Origin: Strigamia acuminata
Lineage: Eukaryota > Arthropoda > Chilopoda > Geophilomorpha > Linotaeniidae
Direction of reading: 5' to 3'
Assembly: GCA_949358305.1 (NCBI GenBank)
Contig: OX442314.1
Span: 31,801,608-31,863,607 of the forward strand
Length of the DNA stretch: 62,000 nt
Both the position numbers and the translations under genes were made by a program. Of this stretch, positions 10,280 to 20,249 are shown in pieces. Positions within the stretch are counted from its first letter, which is position 1; every line of letters starts with the position of its first letter. The notes beneath the pieces are model-generated. The model did no database searches, was not told the origin of the DNA, and worked only from the letters and a program-made list of their open reading frames with translations.

Positions 10280-12948
10280 TTAAGCTGCGCTTCGATAATT
10301 TCATCTCTAGTCGGCGGAACTATTTTGAGGATATCTGTTAGCGCAGTGTGTACATTTTCGTGATTACAATTGTGGACATCTATATGTCTGCAATTTTCTC
10401 TCGTACATCCTTCTTCCTCCCCCTTTTCTCCAGAATCATGAAATCTAACTGGATTATATGATTCTGAGAAAAAGTCTAAACTAAGGCCAACATTTGTAAG
10501 AAAATGTTTGCGCTCAGTTTCCGTCACTTGTAAAGATGCACACCTGTTTCCATTCCAAGTTGGATAGAAATGGGTGATTTCCTCTGGTTCGATATAATCA
10601 TAATCCGGAGTGTCTAGTGCAGACAGTGGAGCGCGTGATAATGCGTCCGCTACTTGGTTCATTGCACCGCGTCTAAAAATAATTTTAAACGCGCCACATT
10701 GTATTTTGACGGCCCAACGACCAAACCTTCCCGATGGTTCCGGCGTACTCATCAACCAGCTAAGGGCCTTAGCATCGGACTCGAGAGTGAAAGTCGTGTA
10801 TTCAATATATGGGCGAAATCTTTCGATTGCCCATACAACGGCCAAACACTCCAATTCCGGCGTAGAATACCTTACTTCGGCCCCGTGTAACACTCGACTG
10901 GCGTACGCGACTGCTTTCGGGACCATTATTAATTTCTGTTTCTTTTCACAGAATAATTCTACGTCTTGACAGAGTACTGCACCTAAGCCTGAATGAGAAG
11001 CATCTGTCAAAATGACAAAAGGCTTATTCATATCTGGCATGTGGAGAAGGGCTTGGTCCTTGTCACACAAAATATCTTTGATAGTTTCGAATGCAGTTGT
11101 TTGTGGATCATCCCACACAAACTTTGCTTGATCATGCATAATATTGGTCAATGGACGAGCAATATTTGCGATGTTAGAAATGAATTTTCGGAAAAAATTC
11201 GCCAGTCCTACAAATCTCTGAATGTCTTTAGAACAAGTCGGTTTAGGAAAATTCCTTACAGCCGAGACTTTGTCAGGGTCTGGAAGAAGAGATCCCTCCG
11301 AAATTAAATGGCCTAAAAATCGTAATGATGTTCGACCAAATTTTGACTTGTCTTTATTGATAGTTAGATTTGCGGCATCTAACTTCTCAAGTACGTCTTT
11401 AATATGTAATAAATGATTTTCCCATGTGTCAGAAAAAATAATTATATCGTCTAAATAGACCAGAGCATGTTTATATAAAGAGTCACCCAATACGGTAGTC
11501 ATGAGGTGTTGAAAAGAACTAGGTGCATTACAAAGACCAAATGGCAATCTCTTGAATTGAAATTTGCCTTTTGGGGTGTAAAAAGCAGTTTTGCTCTTAT
11601 CCTCCTCCTCCATTTCCATTTGATGATAACCTTTAGTTAAATCAATGGACGTAAAGTACTTGGCCTGATTAGTATGATGAATTAACAGGTCAATACTTGG
11701 CATTTGAATTGCATCAACTTCTGTGATTGCATTCAACCAGCGGTAGTCGATACATAATCGATACTTCCCGCCGGGTTTAGCCACTATGACGGGGTGACTT
11801 ATATAGGGGCCGGTGGCAGGTTCGATTAACCCATCGGCCTCTAATTCCTCGACCAATTCCGTCATAATGGCCTTCTTGCCCGGATTGTACATTCTATATG
11901 GCTGGTGTTTCCAAGTAGCACCAGGTTTAAACTTGATGCGGTGCTTGGCAACCTTCGTACAGCCCAATTGGTCTCGAAATACGTTTTTTAATTGCAAAAG
12001 AACGTTTACGAGTAACTGTTTTTCTTCCGCCGAACTGTTGCAGCCTTCCACGAGTTTTTCTGCCCAGTCAGGTGAAGTGGGAGTTCCTTCACCTTGGAGA
12101 CCCAAAGTCCTAATGCTTGCTAAGCAACAGTTAAGTTCAGTGGTCTCGTATGGTGCTGTCCATCCGGGCATGTCATCACAGGTGAACACAGCCCGTCGGG
12201 GATTAGGGTTTATCCCCGTTCTACGCATAAAGTTGTGACCCAAAATCAACCCACATACATTCTTGTGTAGAATTATGAAGGTCATAGGTGTAACTCTCTT
12301 TTTATCGGCCCATTTGACACAAAGACAAACTTGACCGATAGGTCGGTGATCTATTCCGACTGCGCAGACACGCATTCCCCGAGGACATTCTTGTATGAAT
12401 TCCACCGGAATTTCTGTGTTTGAAAGGAGTTGTACTCCAATAAAACATTGGGTGGCTCCAGAGTCCATTAGTGCGTTGTAATCCAAACCTCCAATTTGGA
12501 CATTCATACGCGGATCATCTTTGCCACCATTGATTAATTTGCTATTGCAAAGTTTGCCAAGAAATACCTTTCGTTCTTTCTTGTTCCATTTTTCAAGTTT
12601 AAGAAGTTTTCTTAACTTGAAAACCTTAGGTACAAGTGGTTTTTTCGGTGCATTCCAACTTCCACTGAAAATACTCAAATTTTCTAGTTGGTCGGTCATG
12701 AATTTTAAATCTTCATTGACACCACCAGTGGAACTACTCGCTTTCCGACAGACAGGTACTGCTTCGTAAGAAATGACCAATGATGGTGGTTTATCCTTCG
12801 AATCGTCAACATATGGTACTGTGAGGTGACTAGGTTTATGTCTTAATTTAATTTCTTTTCTATGAAAAAATAAATCATTGGACAATTCCGAGAGAGGAAA
12901 CAACTCTTTAGGCGGGGGTTGGGCAACTTGAACAACCCCCTGAATCAG
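10280..12948 (-). pseudogene. pol: Gypsy element A copy 1: truncated pol (protease, RT, RNase H)
   Basis: The frame opens at the frameshift site (12948) and continues through an aspartic protease with DSGA, a reverse transcriptase with the YLDD catalytic box, and an RNase H domain with TDAS. At 10280 the element stops and unrelated sequence follows, so the integrase is absent and the reading frame runs into foreign codons until about 10150. It is identical to 54020-56688 apart from a few substitutions. The truncation makes this copy unable to encode a full pol. Confidence 0.9.
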
Positions 12949-12954
12949 TTTTTT
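12914..12954 (-). promoter_or_regulatory. -1 frameshift signal at gag/pol, copy 1
   Basis: Heptamer A_AAA_AAC at 12954-12948 (minus), just before the gag stop TGA, then a 7-nt spacer and an 8-bp GGGGGTTG/CAACCCCC stem with an 11-nt loop. Same as 56654-56694. Confidence 0.8.
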
Positions 12955-14996
12955 GTCTCGTCGGGAGTGACTGAATCAGTGGCTGCTGGTAAATGCTTAA
13001 TTAACAGGTCAACCATGTTTTTCTGGAAGTCAGTAAATTTGGAGTCTAAAGTTTCTGACGTAACCCAATTTTGTTTGGGTCGTTTAAACTCGGGGTTGGG
13101 AGCAGAGTGGTTAAATCTTTTATTTGAATTTAACGAGTCTGTTTTCCCTGCTATTTTTTTGGCAAGAGCGGGACATTCTCTTTTAAAATGTCCAGGCTCG
13201 TGACAGAAAAAGCATTTTCCAGTAGTCTTTTCATACTGGGCGGCAAATAATCGCTCCATTGAACCATCGTCAGTTGAGTCGTCGTTTTCCGACTCGTCTT
13301 CATCTTCAACTTCATCTTGTGTTTGCGTTAAACGTAGTGAAGTTTTAGATGGAAAAATCTTAGATTTTTCGTGAACTTTTGGAGTAGGATGATTCTCTCG
13401 ATTATCGTACTCCAATTTTGCTGCAAGTTGAGCAGAACTTTCAAACTTAGAGCGATTTGCTCCTACATATTGTAGAATGTCATCTACTGTAAAGTCACCA
13501 TACATCCCTTGTGTACATAACGCCGTGAAACTTTCTTGGGTTAGATTGTCGAATAATTGCGCACGTCCTGTTTTATCACCTGGCGGCACTTCACCTTGTT
13601 CTTGCGTATAACGTAGAAGAAAACTATAAAGTGACTCGTCGGCTCGTTGTTTTACATTAAGAAGTCGCCTTTCTCTTGTAAGTGAAACGAGATCGAAACA
13701 ATCGAGGAAAGAGGCTTCGAAAGTTCGCCAACTATTAAAAGTATGACGTTGCTTATGGAACCAACGTTGTGCATGGCCTAATAGTCGTCCAGGTACAGCA
13801 GTGTGTACCATGTCGTCTAAAGGGATGCCTTTCCCGAGTGCGACAGCTTTGACGATTTCAAGGAATCGCGCAACCTCTGTCTGTTTCCCGTCAAAAATAG
13901 GAATCTCGATTCCTTTTCCAAAATTCTGACTGGGATTACTCGGACTTCGGATTTGACCAACTAAACCCTGAATAATTTGTTTTACATTTTCGTCTGACAA
14001 ATTAGAAGCAGCGTTCGAGTTGGGTGTAGACCGACTTCCTTGGTCTCTGGATGGCGGATTTGGCTCTCCTCGAAAATTTTGATGTCTATCAGGTGGCGGT
14101 GGAGAACGCGAATTATTTCGTCGGTGGAAATTATTGTTATAATTTCCCCCTCCACCAGCGTGAGATTCGTCACTACTCGAGTTAGGATCGGAATCACGAG
14201 GATCGCCTGGAGCTCCGGGAAAACGTTGACTTCTCGGCGGAGCTTGTCCACCTTGAGAGCGGGAATTTCTATAATTCCTAAAATCTCCATCAGATTGGGC
14301 GTGATATTGAAAATTTTGATAATTTTCATTTCTCCCCCTTGGTTGGACCGACAGATTAGTTCGAGGCTGTGGAACTCTGAAAGAATCATTCAAATTCCCA
14401 GTGGGAGCGGGTAAATTATTATTTACTGCCGTCGCACTTGGCAAATTTCGGGAAATTGGCGCAGAAATATTTCCTTGTCCGGAATTTCCCATTCTTTCGG
14501 CCGAATTCGATCGCCAAGAACTAGCTGGTAACTGAATCGAAGGTTGAACAGATAGTGAAGAATTTAACTGCCCATTGTCGTCACGAGCAACATTCATTCG
14601 CCATCCTGGCAATTGCTGGTAACGATATGTGGCCGGTGAACGAGGGCCAGTTCGATCTACAGATACACTTTGCTCGTTGGTTACAACTACATCGGGAGTA
14701 ATTACACGATTTCTCTCGTGATGATTATTCGCCGTGTATTGCTGAGCCTCACATAAAGTGGAAAACTGCGTCACTTCCAATTGGTAATGGCGACAGTAAA
14801 CCTCTAAATCATGCGGGACGGATAGTGGATCCGTTCGAGAACTACCTGGGTTGGAAACGTCTCTAGGAACATTTTCTTCCCCCTGGCTTTCTAGATCAGA
14901 CTCCACAATTCCTCTTGGTGTTTCACACATACCACCACGTTGTCGTGCTCCACGATTTCCTCGTGTTCCACGAACTCTTACAGGTCTACGGGCCAT
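12945..14996 (-). CDS. gag: Gypsy element A copy 1: gag
   Basis: 683 aa from the ATG at 14996. The N-terminal half is Asn/Arg/Ser/Pro-rich and low complexity. The middle holds a capsid-like region (about residues 340-520). One CCHC knuckle, CFFCHEPGHFKREC, lies near residue 598, followed by a basic tail. Gag forms the particle and packages element RNA (family knowledge). It differs from its duplicate at 56685-58736 by one residue that I noticed (Ser/Pro near 14050). The frame is intact, but the element is truncated in pol. Confidence 0.9.
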   Translation of the reverse strand: MARRPVRVRGTRGNRGARQRGGMCETPRGIVESDLESQGEENVPRDVSNPGSSRTDPLSVPHDLEVYCRHYQLEVTQFSTLCEAQQYTANNHHERNRVITPDVVVTNEQSVSVDRTGPRSPATYRYQQLPGWRMNVARDDNGQLNSSLSVQPSIQLPASSWRSNSAERMGNSGQGNISAPISRNLPSATAVNNNLPAPTGNLNDSFRVPQPRTNLSVQPRGRNENYQNFQYHAQSDGDFRNYRNSRSQGGQAPPRSQRFPGAPGDPRDSDPNSSSDESHAGGGGNYNNNFHRRNNSRSPPPPDRHQNFRGEPNPPSRDQGSRSTPNSNAASNLSDENVKQIIQGLVGQIRSPSNPSQNFGKGIEIPIFDGKQTEVARFLEIVKAVALGKGIPLDDMVHTAVPGRLLGHAQRWFHKQRHTFNSWRTFEASFLDCFDLVSLTRERRLLNVKQRADESLYSFLLRYTQEQGEVPPGDKTGRAQLFDNLTQESFTALCTQGMYGDFTVDDILQYVGANRSKFESSAQLAAKLEYDNRENHPTPKVHEKSKIFPSKTSLRLTQTQDEVEDEDESENDDSTDDGSMERLFAAQYEKTTGKCFFCHEPGHFKRECPALAKKIAGKTDSLNSNKRFNHSAPNPEFKRPKQNWVTSETLDSKFTDFQKNMVDLLIKHLPAATDSVTPDETKN

Positions 14997-15874
14997 AATA
15001 CTCAAAGAAATACACGTACAAAAAGAAAAAATAAAATTTAACTGAACTAGCGTAAATGTAACACGCTTAAGATTAAACTAAGAAATAATTTGAAAAAAAT
15101 ACAACCTTAGCTGCTGAAACTGAAGTGGCTTCGGGAAAGAACTGTCCTGTTGCGTGGTCAAGAATGGTCCAAACGGGCACTGGTCACAAAGGCACAACTG
15201 GATGGTCGCACTGTCGAAAAGCAAGTGTGGCTGAATATTGGTTGTCAAACTAGCTTCCAGAAAATCTCCTTTGTCAAGACAGTCTGCTGTGATTGGCGAT
15301 GTTGAAAATTTCAGATAATTTCTAATCCGAAATTCTCAACAATGTCACATCTGGATGACCTACTCCGAGCTGCATCGTGAGTGGCTCTCTTTGTCACATT
15401 CTTTGCCTTGTCAAGGATTAAGAATAATAATCCAGAACGTTGAACAGAACAATAGAAACTTGGTCAAGTTTTTTAACCAGTAAAATAAAATATTTTAACT
15501 TTTTATTTTTCAGTCAGCAGAATTTCTAGTCAAATTCGTTTTTTGATCGAAATTCAAGGTTTCGAAATTTTTTCCAGAATATAGCCAAATATTCTGGGAA
15601 ACTCAATAAACTCAAAATAGATTTTTTTGTAGGAAATTTGGAATTATAATGAGTTTCCAAAATAATCCAAAAATTCGAATTCAGATATTTCCAAAAGATA
15701 ATGAGAATTTTTTGAAAACAAATGGATATTTCACAGTAAATTTATAGAGAAAAATCGGAAATTTTCTAATTATAATATCTACATAAAATAATCAAGAAAT
15801 TCATTTTTCAATTTTACACTTGATCACAGAGTTCACTTCAATAAAATGCAACCTATCTCGGTGGGACCTCCACG
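14997..15874 (-). other. 5' leader of element A copy 1, with primer-binding-site candidate
   Basis: Non-coding stretch between gag and the LTR. Two bases inside the LTR edge, the minus strand reads TGGAGGTCCCACCGAGATAG (15872-15853). It starts TGG, as a tRNA 3'-CCA complement should, and resembles element B's site at 34859. The priming tRNA was not identified. Confidence 0.65.
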
Positions 15875-17465
15875 TGTGACGATTGACTTGGCGAGATACA
15901 AATTGCTTAACAATTAGAGCGAGAACTCGTGTGAAAGTGTAAAAGTACGGAGGCTTGTGATTTCTCAAATCATGTAACAATTTATTACGAATGGAAGACT
16001 TATATAAAACCTATGCCTACAAATGGCTAAATAACTTCATGTTAAATATACAATGGGTTGGCAAAAGCCCTGAAATAATATCACTTGCGGTTTTCAGTCG
16101 TGCAATAAGAATGTGTATCTTTCTTATTACGGTGACGTAAAAGATGTCGTCTGAGTATGGTTCGGGCTTCCAAATGGTCCTGGATTGGTTCTAAAATGGT
16201 GTGTAATGGTTAGGCTTGGGTGTGTTATATCCGAGAGGTGCGGTTGACTTTGGCACAATCATCACACGTATAATTATTATATTGTTAATAATTATACAGC
16301 GCGATCATAAGAATGATGAAACAATCGAAATAAATATTCATGTAAATTCTATTGAATTAAACATGATATTGTGTTCGCGAAACTGGATAAATAACTATAA
16401 AAATAAAGAAATAATTAAAATAGCGCCGAGCTATTTTTGCCCCGAGTGCAATCAACATTTGAGTCAGACTGAAATGTTCCGTCAAACCAACAACGAAATG
16501 AATCGAAGTATTTCGCAGGAAAGGTTATCCATCGCCGGGAAATTACTCCACTCGGTCCTGGCTGGCGGGAGAGTAACCGGGAAATTACTCCGCGTCGATT
16601 ACTCTGATAATGCGTCTGTGAAATATAAATACTCCACTCTAGATTCTACATTACCAATGCGTCTGTGAATTTTACTCCACTCTAGATTCTGCATTCTACA
16701 ACGGAATGTTGGCATGAAGCTGGAGGGAGTGCGTCTGTGGGTTGTACCCCACTCTAGATACTACACTTAAATGTGTCTGTGAATCTCTCCACTCTAGTTA
16801 CTACATTTCTACAACGGAATGTTGGCATGAAGAGGCGGGCAGTGTGTCTGTGAGTCTTCTACCCACTCTAGATACTTACACTAAATACAAAGTATTTCTA
16901 CAACGGATTGTCGGAACGCAGAGAAGTATAATATGTGCTCAAGTAATATCAGTATCAAACAAAAACAGAACAAGAGCGAGCTATATCCGTTTTGCAGGGG
17001 GATATATACTCGGTGAGGAGAATAGCTGTTCAGTGATCCAATGGGATCACTGGGCAGTCAAATCCATCCAATCCCAGATCATAGGAAGTGGATACCCAGG
17101 ACATAGTCTTCTACTAGGTCCACTACAGGAACTGGATACGCAGGACACACTTTGGATTAAGTCCCTTTGACTATAATCCAAAAGGAGTCCAACTCACAGT
17201 GGGTGATGAAGGGTGACTTCACCAGGTGTAAAGTTTGCACATAATTCAATAGAATTATGTGACAAATAAATCAACTAGTATTTAAACATCCAAAAGTATT
17301 TAAAAGTGTCTAAAGTCGCAGTGGAATAAAATATAAATAGTAATTTATATTTTATTCACTCAAAAATTGTCGAAATTTGAAATTACCGCTAAAACGTATC
17401 AGCGCCATCTATTGGTGAAGTAATCGTCCTATACTAACAAAGTGTATGACAGTGTAACCGTCACA
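15875..17465 (-). repeat. LTR of element A, copy 1 (5' LTR)
   Basis: 1,591 bp with TGTGACG...CGTCACA ends. The same LTR occurs at 59615-61205 and, with one rearrangement, at 28185-29790. On the minus strand a TATATAT box lies at about 17008-17002 and AATAAA near 15988. Between them is a degenerate tandem repeat (about 16610-16880) of units carrying CACTCTAGATTCTAC and GCGTCTGTGAA. The base after the LTR is AACT, the target duplication (see 61206). Confidence 0.95.
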
Positions 17466-18244
17466 AACTATAACGTCAAAATGGATGCACCCATTAAAAT
17501 TTGTTGGCGTCTTGTATTCATTCACTTTGGTCATCGTGTTTAACGAATAGATATTGTACGCCATGTCTGTTTTTGTGAATATCAAGCAGTCGTCGTCGTA
17601 AGGGACATACAAGAAAACATCACCATCGATGTTCAGCGACGAAACAACACTCCAGCAGTCATTTTCGATGTCGTAGATTAACAGACTGCGATTTGGGATT
17701 TGTTGAACAAAATACAACTTTTCAGAATAACCGTACGCGCGATTCTTACACGTGACGCTTTGCCAATTGCTCGGTAATTTTTCTTTTGTCTCACAGGTTT
17801 TCGAATGCAAGTTAACAATCTTTATGCGCGTCTTGTCCACATCGAAATAATACCTCCTTTCTTCATCTATCAAAGTTACCAAAAGCAAAGATTTGCAATT
17901 CGAGATGTCATCATGAAAATCAATGATATTCCTCCATTGAAATAGGTAATGAAAACGCAAATAAGTGGAATTTGTTCGTCTAAAGAAGATGTTTAAACAA
18001 TCGCCGGTTTCACATGATATATCCATAGCAACTTCCTTGGGATGTTCGAAAATGTTATCCGTAGTCACGTCAATTGCTTGAAGTCCCAATCGATTTGGCC
18101 TGACAGTCACGCAAACAATCTTTTTCCCATCCAAAATCATCGGATACCAATCCGTTGCGGCGCAGCTGTGATGAGGCTGATCGGCCAAAGTCTCCCACTC
18201 CTCGTGGTTTAAATAAGAAATTTTCGGCCACAAATTTTTTAACC
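17466..18244 (-). pseudogene. C-terminal half of a kelch-like gene, cut by element A and a MULE
   Basis: An open minus-strand frame from about 18230 down to the LTR edge is similar along its length to residues about 275-535 of the BTB protein at 20250-21989. Shared landmarks are KISYLxHEEW, a kelch-like YDIExDCWSVV, and GCIHFDV at the end. The BTB and BACK domains are not here. The upstream part of the gene reappears after the MULE at 19131-19315. The final codons are displaced by the LTR; frame running past 17466 is LTR sequence, not gene. Confidence 0.8.
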
Positions 18245-19130
18245 CTTATTTTGACTAGATTTTTATTTTTCCCCCCATCCAAACTCCCCCAAGTAAACTA
18301 AAGGACCCCCCTAACTGTAATATCCCTTAATATTGCATTTTCCCCCCAACCAATTAACCCCCATTTATTTGTAAACTAACTCCCAACATTCATACCACCC
18401 CCTACGTTTCCTAAACGTTACCCATTGTTGCAATTCGTTGGCTGGCACACGAGCCACTTCAAAGACGCGCCATGGACCAACAACGGCTTGGAGTCGACCA
18501 ACAACATCATAAAAACACAGGAGACATTTCGGGAGAAACTGGCAATGGACGTCTTCATTCAGAAGTTGAAAGGGATGGTGAAATGTTGGTTTTTGGAAAG
18601 GCACATGGAATCCATCAATGTCAAGAAGTTTGCTCTTACTCCAACGGTTACCTACAGCACTACACAGACGGTTACAACTGGAAATGAACAAAACCTAGCG
18701 TGATTGTCCGTGTACGAGGTAATGTTAAGTCGTACTATGTCACCCCGAGAAGTAGTGTGTGGCAGGTTAGCATTACAAATGATGCATGGAGTACGGGAAC
18801 GTGCACATGCCCCATGTTTGCAAAGATTTACATTTGTAAACACATTGTGCCACCGGAGGCAAAAACCATTCTCATTGGCCAAAAAAGGAAGCGCGGGCAG
18901 CCAGCTAAAGCGAAAAGGGTCTTGTGTACACAGTGAGAAGACAACGTTATGATATTGGGATTACGTGGGAGTACCTTAGAAATTATGGGGGGTAAAATTG
19001 GTTGGGGGGCAAATAAATTACTAGGGGGAAGTAAAATTTGGGGCGGTTATTTAGTTTACCCCCCTGTAAACTTTTGGTTGGGGGAAAATTTTATTCCACT
19101 TAGGGGGCAAAATTTAGCCAAAATGAGGTG
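18245..19130 (+). mobile_element. MULE-like DNA transposon relic 1
   Basis: Ends are roughly inverted, with C-rich arms containing AAGTAAACTAAA near 18290 and its complement near 19050. Inside, a plus-strand fragment (about 18420-18700) carries GWHTSHF and TNNGLESTNN, typical of the C-terminal part of MULE transposases. A SWIM zinc motif CTC-x8-CKH follows at about 18800-18845. The catalytic DDE part is missing and the frames do not join, so it is non-autonomous or dead. It interrupts the kelch-like gene; exact ends and a target duplication could not be fixed. Confidence 0.7.
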
Positions 19131-19315
19131 CACTTTTCGCTTGTAACTTCAAAAACAGATATTTCAACTTTTCTCGACATCGTTGTTACCCACTTTGAAG
19201 TAACGGCTTTGCTTACTGCGCTGTATATTTCTGCTGATTTGGAAACGACGTCGGATGAAATCAATTGGTGAAGCGAATGTTTCGACAATTCCTCTATACC
19301 GCAATTTCGATTTAC
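19131..19315 (-). pseudogene. Upstream remnant of the interrupted kelch-like gene
   Basis: The minus strand encodes a stretch matching residues about 235-275 of the 20250-21989 protein (shared KSAE-YSAVSK and EISVFE-TS). It continues the pseudogene across the MULE insertion. Similarity fades at about 19315 after frame changes; the BTB domain is not found. Confidence 0.75.
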
Positions 19316-20249
19316 TGTATACCATCAAATAAAATTGCGTGCTTAAAATGTAAAATGTAACAATGTGCCATAAAACATCACACAACTGTAAACACACGCC
19401 GAGACAACTCAGAAATGAGTGCAAGCAGATACTGCAAGTAAAAGCTAAAAGTTCATCCACTAAATGGCGCCATCCGTCACGGAGTATACCCCCATTGAAA
19501 TAAGTATTGCAGTGAAGTAATTTCAGGATGTTGTGTTTGGCAACACACACAAAAAATACATTCAGAAGTAATATTTTTATAGTTATTATTATTTTGATGA
19601 TTTTTCTGTATTCAATTTTGAATTGTTGGAGGAGAGAAATGAATTATTTTGTGTGGTGCATTGTTAGCATTATTTATTAATTATTAGGATCTAATAGTAG
19701 GCTTAAAACTGATGAATGCCGATTGAAATTTATAAATGATCTGTACAGAATGAATATGTTTATTTCATGGAATTTAATATTGTACAGATACAACTTGCGC
19801 GATGCTTGAGTGACATTTTTTTATTTTGAGGTCTTACAATTTTCTATTTTCATGCAAACATCACTAAAATGCTACATATGAAATTTATGTAGTTATTTAA
19901 ATTGTTTATTCTTAGGTATTCACAATATGAAAATTTGAATCTTTTTTGTTTTATGTATGTAGCATCTAGGCATCATACAGATATTTAAAATGTAGTTATT
20001 TAAATTGTTTATTCTTATTGAAATTATTAAATTGCAAACTGAAAAAATGAGATGAAATTAAAGCTTTGTCTTAAACAACAGTAACGTTGGGAGATGGCAA
20101 AGCCTAGGACAATTAACAACTATAGCAGAAATTCAGTCGTCACTGTACGTCAAAATAATATCATTTGCTTATTTAAAACTGAAGCAAAACCATGAGAGTA
20201 TGAAAACAAGCGAAAGGACATGTCATAAACTAAAAAGCAAAAGGGTTTA
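19316..20249. other. Intergenic, AT-rich; nothing recognised
   Basis: No conserved reading frame or RNA gene is seen. A repeated TAGTTATTTAAATTGTTTAT motif occurs near 19890 and 19993. Confidence 0.6.

Larger units (their letters stand above)
10280..18260. repeat. Copy 1 of a near-identical duplication (copy 2: 54020-62000)
   Basis: Every position p matches p+43740. Differences I read: near 11681, 11749, 12371, 14050 and 15031, about five in 7,981 bp. The match covers retroelement, flanking pseudogene and the start of a MULE element, so it is not merely two insertions of one transposon. The left end is abrupt and lies inside pol. Confidence 0.95.

Noticed and set aside
16610-16880. CRISPR-like spaced repeats in the LTR
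   Set aside because: Units are degenerate, unevenly spaced and in a eukaryotic LTR; a minisatellite is the simple explanation.
16216-17170. Two open frames (150 and 142 codons) on the plus strand of the element A LTR, repeated at 28526-29480 and 59956-60910
   Set aside because: They are antisense to the element, lie over a degenerate tandem repeat, and recur only because the LTR recurs. No domain is visible.
17409-17465. Extended C-terminus of the kelch-like fragment
   Set aside because: These codons are LTR sequence; the target duplication puts the gene edge at 17466.
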